Below the pieces are notes generated by a model, which made no database searches, was not told the DNA's origin, and saw only the letters and a list, made by a program, of their open reading frames with translations. Below are positions 1 to 5,750 of a stretch of DNA of 5,895 nt, piece after piece. This DNA comes from Candidatus Gastranaerophilales bacterium. Its GTDB lineage: Bacteria > Cyanobacteriota > Vampirovibrionia > Gastranaerophilales > Gastranaerophilaceae. Where the stretch lies: the NCBI GenBank assembly GCA_944326495.1, contig CALVEE010000139.1, positions 1 through 5,895 of the forward strand. The letters are read 5' to 3'. The number at the start of each line of letters is the position of its first letter. Position 1 is the first letter of the stretch. Made by a program: the position numbers and the translations under genes.

Positions 1-1117
1 TATCACTTAAAAGTTTATCTGCCGTTTCAGTAAGTTCTTCCTGAGTTTTTACAACAAACCCCGCCCCAGCGTTTTGGATAATAGCATAAATATCTTTAAA
101 ATTATTTATAGAAGGACCTGAAATAACGGGTTTACCGAAAATAACCGCCTCAAGCGGATTATGCCCGCCTGTTTTATTGAAACTTCCGCCTATAAATGCA
201 ATATCAGCAAAAGCAAACATTTTACCGAGCTCACCCATTGTATCAAGTATCATAATATCATTTTCTAACAAATTCCCGTCCTTAGAGCGCAAAACATAAT
301 CTTTTACAACTGATTTTACCTCTTCAAGCCGTGTTAGATGCCTCGGTGCTATAATAAACTTCAAATCTTTATGCGTTTCTTTCAATTTTTTATAAGTGTC
401 AAAGAGTATTTTATCCTCACCCGAATGCGTTGATGCGGCAAGAAAAATTCTGCCCTCCGACTTTAATTCAATATCAACCGCAGGCGCAGTTATATCAAAT
501 TTCAGATTATTCATCCTTTTTGTTGTTTCAGGGTCAGCTCCGAGAGCCAGAAACTTATTTAAATCCTCTGTACTTTGGGTAAAGATACCCGTATAATTGT
601 TTAGCAATGGTTTAAAGAAAAACTTAAGTTTCTTATAAGAATTAAAAGTCCTGTCTGATATACGGCCATTAATTATGTATAAATTGATATTATGCTCCTT
701 ACATTTACCCCCGAAATTAGGCCAAATTTCAGTTTCAGCCATTAAAATGTCAGCCGGCTTTACTCTACTAAGAAATCTTTCAACACAGCTTGGTGTATCA
801 AACGGAAAATATGTTATTAAATCAGCTGTTTCACCGAGCTTCTTTTTTGCAATTTCCTGTCCGGTATTCGTTCCTGTAGTCACTACTATTTTTGAGTCGG
901 GAAATGTCTTTCTTGCCTCTTTTATAAGCTTTTCTATTGCATTAATTTCACCTACCGATACTCCGTGAAACATTATAACACGGCCTTTGGGAACAAAACT
1001 TTCTACTTTTCCGAGTTTTAATGAGAATGCTTCGTCAGAATATCCTGCCCGCTTATGCAAAATGTATAGCAGCGGATAAATAAGTCTAAAAACTATCTCG
1101 CTTATAAATCCTATCAT
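1..1117 (-). CDS. waaA: 3-deoxy-D-manno-octulosonic acid (Kdo) transferase, C-terminus cut by window edge
   Basis: WaaA (KdtA, GT30 family) transfers Kdo from CMP-Kdo to the lipid A precursor at the cytoplasmic face of the inner membrane. Seen here: 372 codons open to the window edge. Residues 1-20 are a hydrophobic anchor. HGVSVGE (51-57) carries the expected catalytic Glu57. TTGTNTG follows at 80-86, YFPFD at 103-107, ETEIWPN at 128-134, NGRISDRTF at 150-158, APRH at 257-260, and GGSF...GGHNPLE at 310-323. The family is usually about 420-430 aa, so roughly 50 C-terminal residues lie outside. The ATG at 1117 is preceded by GAGAGG at a 5-nt spacing, inside the end of the upstream gene, and overlaps that gene's stop as ATGA; translational coupling is likely. 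One oddity is that the usual GNLKFD reads NNLKFD. Whether it adds one, two or more Kdo residues cannot be read from sequence. Confidence 0.95.
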   Translation of the reverse strand, partial: MIGFISEIVFRLIYPLLYILHKRAGYSDEAFSLKLGKVESFVPKGRVIMFHGVSVGEINAIEKLIKEARKTFPDSKIVVTTGTNTGQEIAKKKLGETADLITYFPFDTPSCVERFLSRVKPADILMAETEIWPNFGGKCKEHNINLYIINGRISDRTFNSYKKLKFFFKPLLNNYTGIFTQSTEDLNKFLALGADPETTKRMNNLKFDITAPAVDIELKSEGRIFLAASTHSGEDKILFDTYKKLKETHKDLKFIIAPRHLTRLEEVKSVVKDYVLRSKDGNLLENDIMILDTMGELGKMFAFADIAFIGGSFNKTGGHNPLEAVIFGKPVISGPSINNFKDIYAIIQNAGAGFVVKTQEELTETADKLLSD

Positions 1118-2757
1118 TCAGACCTCTCAACCAGCATATACTTCCGGCCTTTATCAATAACATTGTATTTTAATGATTTAACCCCGTCATCAATATCAAT
1201 ATACCGTATAATTACAAGGTTATTATCTTTGTTTAAAGCTGAATTAAGCTCATTTATTCCAAACTCATCTCCATATTCAACCGGTTTTCCGCCATAAAAA
1301 ATCAATGAATATTTATGAGTAAATTTATAGCATGTGAGTGTTTTATCGTTTTCTTTTGCATACTGCGCAAACCTTAATAAATCGTCCTGCCCGAATTTAT
1401 AGTCAATTTCGAAGAATTTTTCTGTTATAAAAGCCGACATAACAGCTATAAAGATTACATAAGTAAAAAATACACCAATATAGCGTTCTTTTTTAGCAAA
1501 ATATATTGATGCCGCACCAAAAACAAAAGCTCCTATAATACAAAGCCATTTTGCGCTCAAAATGTCATTATACAGTTGAGCCGGAATATAATAACGACAG
1601 AAACATGCAATTATCGAAGCCAGAATAAATATAACACCTACAACATAAACCGTTTTATTAATTATTCTGCTGTACTCTCCCCTTTTAATATAATTAGTCC
1701 ATATATAAGCGCCGAGAAAAGCAAGCGGTGGATAAATCGGAAGAATATATGTTATGAGTTTTGTCTCTGATGCAGTAAAGAATAATAACGTGAATACAGC
1801 TATAATACCGTTATAGAGTAAGAACTTTCTCGTATTGTTAAGCTCTTTGAACTCGAAATCTTTTTTTATAATTTTTCTTATTAATACTGCAAGCGTTGAG
1901 ACTATCCACGGGAAAAATCCCCAGAGAATTGTTACAAAATAAAACCAGAAGGGTTGATCACGATTAATGATTTTTGAACCTAAAAATCTTGCAATGTGAT
2001 GTTTCATTATATATTCATTAAAAAATAACGGATCATGCAGTTTTAGCATAATTAAATGCCAGGGAAGCGTTATCATGAAGAATAAGATAAACCCCACAAT
2101 AAAGTATTGAGGTTTAAAAATTTCTTTAAAACGCTTTGAAACTATAGCAATAAAAAACATTGAGCCAAAAGGCACAATAAATCCCGGTATGCCTTTTGCC
2201 ATGACAGCAAGGCCTGAAAATATGTAAAACAGCCACCAGAAGTATTTTTTATTCTGTTCTTTACAGAAATACGTAAGAACTCCAAATCCAAGAGAAAATA
2301 AAATGCAGGTTGATACAACTATATCAAGTATTGCAAATTTAGAAAGTATTAAAAATTCAAGAGATGTTGCAAGCATCAAAGCTGCGACGACTCCATATGT
2401 TCTTGATACAATTTTTTTACCGATAAAATAGGTCATAAAACAGCCTAAAGTACCGTACAAAGCAACCGGAAATCTCGCAGTAAATTCATTAATCTTACCG
2501 AAAACTGCAAACGAGAGGCATTCGCCCCAGAAATACAGCGGCGGTTTTTCGAAAAAATATTCATTATTAAGATACAGAGTCAAAAAATTCTTTGTATTAA
2601 ACATATCTTTAGCCATTGAGACATATCTTGACTCATCGACATCCATCAAAGCATAAGTCCATATGTTATGAAAGAATATAAAATAAAATAATACGCTTAA
2701 TCCAAGAATAGTAAATAATTCCTGATGCTTTAAAACAAAATTTTTAATTTTTTGCAT
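1114..2757 (-). CDS. ArnT/PMT-like polytopic membrane glycosyltransferase (GT83 type)
   Basis: 547 aa, the usual size for ArnT-like enzymes, which move a sugar from an undecaprenyl-phosphate carrier to lipid A or another envelope glycolipid on the periplasmic side. Seen: a first membrane helix at about 14-34, then the family loop with DVDESRY (39-45; acidic pair Asp41-Glu42) and YFFEKPPLYFW (67-77; Glu70 and Lys71), then FTARFP. About a dozen hydrophobic helices follow, and a soluble C-terminal part from about residue 455. The ATG at 2757 has GGAGAGG six nt upstream. The stop overlaps waaA by 4 bp, so both are probably made from one message and concern the same glycolipid. No arnA/B/C/D genes are visible, so 4-amino-arabinose cannot be assumed as the donor; a hexose or hexosamine is equally possible. 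Family assignment is firm, substrate unknown. Confidence 0.9.
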   Translation of the reverse strand: MQKIKNFVLKHQELFTILGLSVLFYFIFFHNIWTYALMDVDESRYVSMAKDMFNTKNFLTLYLNNEYFFEKPPLYFWGECLSFAVFGKINEFTARFPVALYGTLGCFMTYFIGKKIVSRTYGVVAALMLATSLEFLILSKFAILDIVVSTCILFSLGFGVLTYFCKEQNKKYFWWLFYIFSGLAVMAKGIPGFIVPFGSMFFIAIVSKRFKEIFKPQYFIVGFILFFMITLPWHLIMLKLHDPLFFNEYIMKHHIARFLGSKIINRDQPFWFYFVTILWGFFPWIVSTLAVLIRKIIKKDFEFKELNNTRKFLLYNGIIAVFTLLFFTASETKLITYILPIYPPLAFLGAYIWTNYIKRGEYSRIINKTVYVVGVIFILASIIACFCRYYIPAQLYNDILSAKWLCIIGAFVFGAASIYFAKKERYIGVFFTYVIFIAVMSAFITEKFFEIDYKFGQDDLLRFAQYAKENDKTLTCYKFTHKYSLIFYGGKPVEYGDEFGINELNSALNKDNNLVIIRYIDIDDGVKSLKYNVIDKGRKYMLVERSE

Positions 2758-2763
2758 ACATTA

Positions 2764-2770
2764 CCTCTCC
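2764..2770 (-). promoter_or_regulatory. Ribosome binding site of the ArnT-like gene
   Basis: GGAGAGG lies 6 nt before the ATG at 2757 and fixes that start. An out-of-frame ATG at 2761 falls inside the spacer and would give only a five-residue peptide. Confidence 0.75.
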
Positions 2771-2793
2771 GCTTCCTCATAAGTTTACCATAA

Positions 2794-2823
2794 AAAAATC
2801 TGCCGTGCTTGCGGCAGATTTTT
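2794..2823 (-). terminator. Strong intrinsic terminator after the 636-aa gene
   Basis: A perfect 12-bp inverted repeat (AAAAATCTGCCG / CGGCAGATTTTT) encloses a 6-nt loop, with a GC-rich core flanked by A-runs and T-runs. On the minus strand it ends in a run of Ts 38 nt past the stop of the 636-aa gene. The arms are symmetric, so it could also stop plus-strand transcription, but no plus-strand gene is present. It separates the 636-aa gene from the ArnT-like/waaA pair. No convincing promoter is visible between it and the ArnT-like gene, so that pair may be fed partly by readthrough or by a weak promoter I cannot identify. Confidence 0.85.
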
Positions 2824-2861
2824 ATGTTTGTAAAATAATAGGCTAATTAGTTATTTGATAT

Positions 2862-4772
2862 TTATGCGTCTTTTTTAGTAGCAGCTGCGATACCAAGACC
2901 TGCAAGAGCTAATACTGCTGCGCCTGCAAGAGCTGTCCAGCCTCTGTTACCTTTTGTATATTTTTCAAGGTTCTTTTCTATAGCTTCTTGTGCAGTTTTT
3001 CTAACTTTTTCAGTATATTCAGTCTTTGTACCAAGTTTTTTCTCTACGATTTTATTTAATTCGTCTTGAGAAAGTTCTTTGCCTTCCAAGCCTAATTCTT
3101 TAATTTTTGCAGCTACTTTGTTTTGTGCAGTTTTCAAATCAGTAGCAACCTTTTCGCCTTCTATAGCTTTCTTTGCGGCTTCTTCAGCTTTTGTATTGAT
3201 TTCTTCAGGTGTTATTGAAGTTTCTGGTTTCATTAACCCTTTTACTTTTTCGTATAAGCTTTTATCAGCTTCACTTGCATATTTGCCGTTAAGTCTTTTT
3301 TCAACAGCATCAATTGCATTTTTAACACCTTTATCATTTTCTATAACATTTTGCATATTTCTATATGCAGAGTCAACTCTTACATCTTGGCGAACAATAG
3401 ATTTTAATTCATTGGTTATTTGTGCTTTTGACTTAGTGTATTGTTCTGCAAGTTCCTTTTCTGCTTGGAGCTGCATTCTTAGAACTCTTAGCTCATCAGC
3501 ATTATGTATAACATCAGAGACAATAGTCACTGGATATTTATCTATACCTTTATTTATAGATGTTTCAATTACATCTAATGCATTTAAAGATGTCTTATAA
3601 ACACTTGGTTTCTTAAGCTTTGATAAATTAGCTGCACTTGTTATAGGCTGTTTTAAATCTTTTAATGCGGCTTCATTTGCCTTAAAGAATTCGGTATCAA
3701 AATTGCCCAATTGGGTTTTAAGCTCCATAGTTCGTTTTATATTCTCAGCGTATTCAGCTTTCATAGCTTCTCTTTTTGCTTTTACAGCTGCATTATCTAT
3801 GATAACCCATGCGTCTTTGCTACCATTTTTTACCTTAAATTTACCCTTTCCAGGAGTATTACCAGGATCTTTATCAACTATTTCAAACATTTCTGCGCCA
3901 AATCTATCTTGGAATGCCTTGAATTGATTATAATTATATTTTGCACTTGAATAGCCTATATTTTGATTTTTTAGTGGACGGAAACTAGTACCAAATTTCT
4001 CTGGTAATAAGTTATCTACAGTACTTTGAATCTTTTTAGAAACCTTTCCCTTTGTAGGATCAAATTTTGCTTTATCTTTATCTGCTAAATTTTTATAATT
4101 ATTATTATAGATATCATTATACATGTTTTCAACAGTTTGCTTTTCAGTTTTTATTTTGTCATAAGCAGATTTTGCAGATCCTCCTTGGAACTTTTGACCA
4201 GGCTGTCCAAGCAGAACTTTTCTTGCATTTTCATAATTATTTAGAAATGGTTCAAATTTATTAAACTCAGCAGCTGATAGTTCATCACTTAAAAGTTTTC
4301 TTGTTGGGAATTCTGTTACTCTGCTGTTTCCTGCATTTAATCTGCTTTTTTCCGCATCTACTAAACTTTTTAACCTATCATCATACGCTTTCTGCGCATT
4401 AGTTAATTCGTCCTTAAGAGCTTTTTCGCTATCAGGCAAATCTGTTACAGTTACTTTTGTAGTTTTATTTTCATTTTTAATCTTTTCTGCCTCTGCATCA
4501 TAGTTCTTTTCTGCATCTTTAATCTTTTGAGCATGGTCTCTGGCAGTTTCCCAATATGTCTTATTATCACCGCCATTATCAATTTGTTTTTTGAAAGTAT
4601 CTTCTGATTCGTTAACAACATCTTCCCAAGAAGAGTACTTTGTCTTAATCATAGGAAATGCTGCTCCTGCTGCACCACCTAATACTGCTCCGCCTAATGT
4701 ATAAGGTAAAGTATTGTCTTTACGTTTTACCTGCGGTTGAACTTGTGCCTGTACTGTTAAATCGTCTGCCAT
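2862..4772 (-). CDS. Unrecognised 636-aa helix-rich protein with hydrophobic segments at both ends
   Basis: I do not recognise a family. Seen: a short Gln-rich polar start (1-19). Residues 22-42 are hydrophobic with a glycine-zipper pattern (Gly28, Gly32, Gly36, i.e. GxxxGxxxG). A long charged Lys/Glu/Ala-rich helical stretch covers about 48-240, probably coiled coil. Residues about 257-330 have more aromatic and glycine residues (FGTSFRP, Trp322 in an AWVIID strand) and may be a small folded domain. A second helical stretch covers about 330-605. The end has an Ala/Gly/Leu-rich membrane-like segment (612-632) and a short KKDA tail. There is no cysteine and no standard cleavable signal peptide. 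The ATG at 4772 follows AGGAGT at 8 nt. It has its own promoter candidate and terminator, so it is probably monocistronic. By inference it is a membrane-tethered structural or envelope-spanning protein; a secreted or phage-like role is not excluded. That it is a gene is certain, its function unknown. Confidence 0.9.
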   Translation of the reverse strand: MADDLTVQAQVQPQVKRKDNTLPYTLGGAVLGGAAGAAFPMIKTKYSSWEDVVNESEDTFKKQIDNGGDNKTYWETARDHAQKIKDAEKNYDAEAEKIKNENKTTKVTVTDLPDSEKALKDELTNAQKAYDDRLKSLVDAEKSRLNAGNSRVTEFPTRKLLSDELSAAEFNKFEPFLNNYENARKVLLGQPGQKFQGGSAKSAYDKIKTEKQTVENMYNDIYNNNYKNLADKDKAKFDPTKGKVSKKIQSTVDNLLPEKFGTSFRPLKNQNIGYSSAKYNYNQFKAFQDRFGAEMFEIVDKDPGNTPGKGKFKVKNGSKDAWVIIDNAAVKAKREAMKAEYAENIKRTMELKTQLGNFDTEFFKANEAALKDLKQPITSAANLSKLKKPSVYKTSLNALDVIETSINKGIDKYPVTIVSDVIHNADELRVLRMQLQAEKELAEQYTKSKAQITNELKSIVRQDVRVDSAYRNMQNVIENDKGVKNAIDAVEKRLNGKYASEADKSLYEKVKGLMKPETSITPEEINTKAEEAAKKAIEGEKVATDLKTAQNKVAAKIKELGLEGKELSQDELNKIVEKKLGTKTEYTEKVRKTAQEAIEKNLEKYTKGNRGWTALAGAAVLALAGLGIAAATKKDA

Positions 4773-4780
4773 AACTAATT

Positions 4781-4786
4781 ACTCCT
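4781..4786 (-). promoter_or_regulatory. Ribosome binding site of the 636-aa gene
   Basis: AGGAGT on the minus strand, 8 nt before the ATG at 4772, is a near-consensus Shine-Dalgarno sequence that supports this start. Confidence 0.75.
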
Positions 4787-4833
4787 ATATTTTTACAACT
4801 TACTATTATTTTCTATTTTAATCCCATAAATCA

Positions 4834-4862
4834 ATTACATCATTATGTCTTATATATGTAAA
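4834..4862 (-). promoter_or_regulatory. Candidate sigma-70 type promoter for the 636-aa gene
   Basis: On the minus strand, TTTACA (4857-4862) and TGTAAT (4834-4839) are separated by 17 nt; each matches the -35/-10 consensus at five of six positions. It would give a leader of roughly 55 nt. An overlapping alternative is TTGAAC (4864-4869) with CATAAT (4842-4847) at 16-nt spacing. In such AT-rich DNA chance matches are common, so this is only a candidate. Confidence 0.4.
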
Positions 4863-4965
4863 CGTTCAAACGAAATAAAAATTGCTAGTTATTTGCTTAA
4901 AATTTTGGCGAATATTTTTAAGAATTCGTAAAACTATTATACTTACTGAATTTCAGCTTGCAAAT

Positions 4966-4984
4966 TTAACTTTACAAAAGTTAA
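4966..4984 (-). terminator. Weak AT-rich hairpin just past the nucleotidyltransferase stop
   Basis: An 8-bp perfect inverted repeat (TTAACTTT / AAAGTTAA, 3-nt loop) begins 6 nt past the stop codon at 4990. It has only one G-C pair per arm and no real T-run, so as a terminator it would be poor. It is recorded because of its position. Confidence 0.25.
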
Positions 4985-4989
4985 TAATT

Positions 4990-5283
4990 CTAAAAAATTT
5001 GTACCAAATCTGGTTGTATCAGTTTATAAAATTTATTGTCCGGATTATAAGTCAGATTGACAATATAGGGCAGCAAACTTTTGTCAAAAGCTTCTTTGAT
5101 AAAATTGATATCTTCTAGATTAATTTTACCGGAATTTGTAACAAGTATATCTAAATCGGATAAAAACCTGAAATTACCCTTTACTCTTGAACCATAATAA
5201 TAGAATTCATACTTCGACTTATAAGGTTCTAAAATAGATTTAATAATGATTTCTTCTTCGGGTTTTATTCCTTTAATCGGCAT
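4990..5283 (-). CDS. Minimal nucleotidyltransferase (HI0073/MntA-like antitoxin), third acidic residue replaced
   Basis: 97 aa, normal for MNT-family minimal nucleotidyltransferases. In HEPN/MNT toxin-antitoxin modules these act as antitoxins by adding AMP to the HEPN toxin. Seen: the signature GSx10DxD, with GSRVKG at 31-36 and SDLD at 42-45 (Asp43 and Asp45 would bind metal). The C-terminal LPYxV-x-L segment (71-77) aligns with LPWRVDL as I remember it from HI0073, but the Asp expected there is Asn76, which may lower or abolish catalysis. The ATG at 5283 was chosen because GAGG sits 6 nt before it. An in-frame ATG at 5295 would add MRNY but has no better ribosome site. The start overlaps the 3' end of the HEPN-type remnant, the usual toxin-first order of HI0074/HI0073 pairs. 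Family is firm; whether it still works is doubtful. Confidence 0.85.
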   Translation of the reverse strand: MPIKGIKPEEEIIIKSILEPYKSKYEFYYYGSRVKGNFRFLSDLDILVTNSGKINLEDINFIKEAFDKSLLPYIVNLTYNPDNKFYKLIQPDLVQIF

Positions 5284-5430
5284 GTAATTCCTCATTTAAT
5301 TTATCAATTAAATATTCAACATCCTTTATAAAATCCGGTATAAGCACTAGCAAACTACGTGCCTTTTTCAAATTGTATTCATGAGCGGTCTCATTTCTTT
5401 AAAATCTTCTATATACTCTTTAATCAGCAC
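5273..5430 (-). pseudogene. 3' remnant of an HI0074-like HEPN-type partner gene
   Basis: A minus-strand reading frame from 5398 to the TAA at 5273 gives 41 residues. It begins RNETAHEYN and is followed by a helical tail with PDF and DVEYLIDKL. This resembles the C-terminus of HI0074-type nucleotidyltransferase-binding proteins, where RN-x3-H-Y is conserved; R-x4-H is the HEPN signature. An in-frame TAA (5399-5401) lies just before it. The next part upstream (KEYIEDFKEM, about 5394-5421) is in another frame, with F-x2-M where the family often has W-x2-M. A frameshift of a few lost bases near 5392-5398 is inferred. Upstream of about 5424 the gene stops at the GC-rich element, and nothing resembling its missing N-terminal two-thirds appears beyond it. 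It overlaps the nucleotidyltransferase start by 11 bp. Too little remains to make a working protein. Confidence 0.7.
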
Positions 5431-5620
5431 CCACCCCACCCCTCCCTCAAAAGTGAGGGAGCAGGCGCCAAGTGCGGAGCATTCCTTCCCTGTTGAGGGA
5501 GCAGATTTGCGGACGGACGGAAGTCAGGATAGCGAACAGACTGAACCGGCTAAGTGAGGCTTAAAGGTGAAGTTCTGAGAGCGTGGAGCAAATCCAAGAC
5601 AAGGTTAGGATGGGTGCTCA
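5424..5620. mobile_element. MITE-like GC-rich element with terminal inverted repeats, no coding capacity
   Basis: A ~197-bp block, visibly richer in GC than its surroundings. The left end, TCAGCACCCACCC (5424-5436), and the right end, GGATGGGTGCTCA (5608-5620), are inverted repeats matching at 11 of 13 positions. CTTTA stands just outside each end (5418-5422 and 5621-5625) and could be a target duplication, though one extra base on the left (A5423) makes this loose. Inside are a perfect 8-bp hairpin (5442-5461), a smaller one (5487-5500), and a long-range 7-bp pairing GATTTGC (5504-5510) with GCAAATC (5588-5594). No reading frame of note is present. It could be a non-autonomous transposable element or an interspersed extragenic repeat. 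I cannot name a parent insertion sequence. The boundaries are my reading of the inverted repeats. Confidence 0.6.
5442..5461. repeat. Perfect hairpin inside the GC-rich element
   Basis: CTCCCTCA and TGAGGGAG pair over 8 bp around an AAAG loop. A second, shorter TCCCT/AGGGA hairpin with a GTTG loop follows at 5487-5500. Paired CCCT/AGGG hairpins of this kind are typical of bacterial extragenic palindromic repeats. Confidence 0.7.
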
Positions 5621-5750
5621 CTTTATAAATTTCTATTTGCCCCTATGAATTGCCCCCTCACCGCATCCGTAGTTTTCGGCAAAGCCTCAAACACGGCTGC
5701 TCCTCTCCCGCAGGGAGAGGAGATTTGCTTTGTTTTACCCCTTTATATGC
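5621..5750. other. Non-coding stretch between the GC-rich element and the tandem repeats
   Basis: Apart from the hairpin at 5700-5722 this holds no gene I can support. TTGCCCC occurs twice with 13-bp spacing (5637 and 5650). The minus strand here shows no resemblance to the missing part of the HEPN-type gene. From about 5724 (TTTGCTTTGTTTTACCCCTTT) it looks like a shortened, degenerate extra copy of the following tandem repeat. Confidence 0.5.
5700..5722. repeat. Perfect 10-bp GC-rich hairpin in non-coding DNA
   Basis: CTCCTCTCCC (5700-5709), loop GCA, GGGAGAGGAG (5713-5722). It is followed by ATTTGC, giving AGGGAGAGGAGATTTGC, which resembles AGGGAGCAGATTTGC in the element at 5424-5620 (5496-5510). 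The two may belong to one repeat family. There is no T-run on either side of the kind expected of a terminator. Confidence 0.75.

Noticed and set aside
675..968. Plus-strand 97-codon open frame
   Set aside because: It is antisense to conserved waaA motifs and therefore a shadow.
2730..2780. 17-codon basic leader peptide (MRKRRG...) overlapping the start of the ArnT-like gene
   Set aside because: It overlaps out of frame, is only 17 codons long, and its arginines simply come from reading through the GGAGAGG ribosome site.
2758..2861. Promoter for the ArnT-like gene between the terminator and its start
   Set aside because: TAAACT on the minus strand (2782-2787) could be a -10, but no reasonable -35 lies at the right distance.
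3079..3600. Plus-strand 173-codon open frame
   Set aside because: It lies entirely antisense to the 636-aa gene; its Ser/Phe-rich composition is what the complement of a Lys/Glu/Ala-rich gene produces, and it has no ribosome site of note.
4882..5118. Plus-strand 78-codon open frame
   Set aside because: It is mostly antisense to the nucleotidyltransferase, begins in the AT-rich gap without a ribosome site, and has low-complexity composition.
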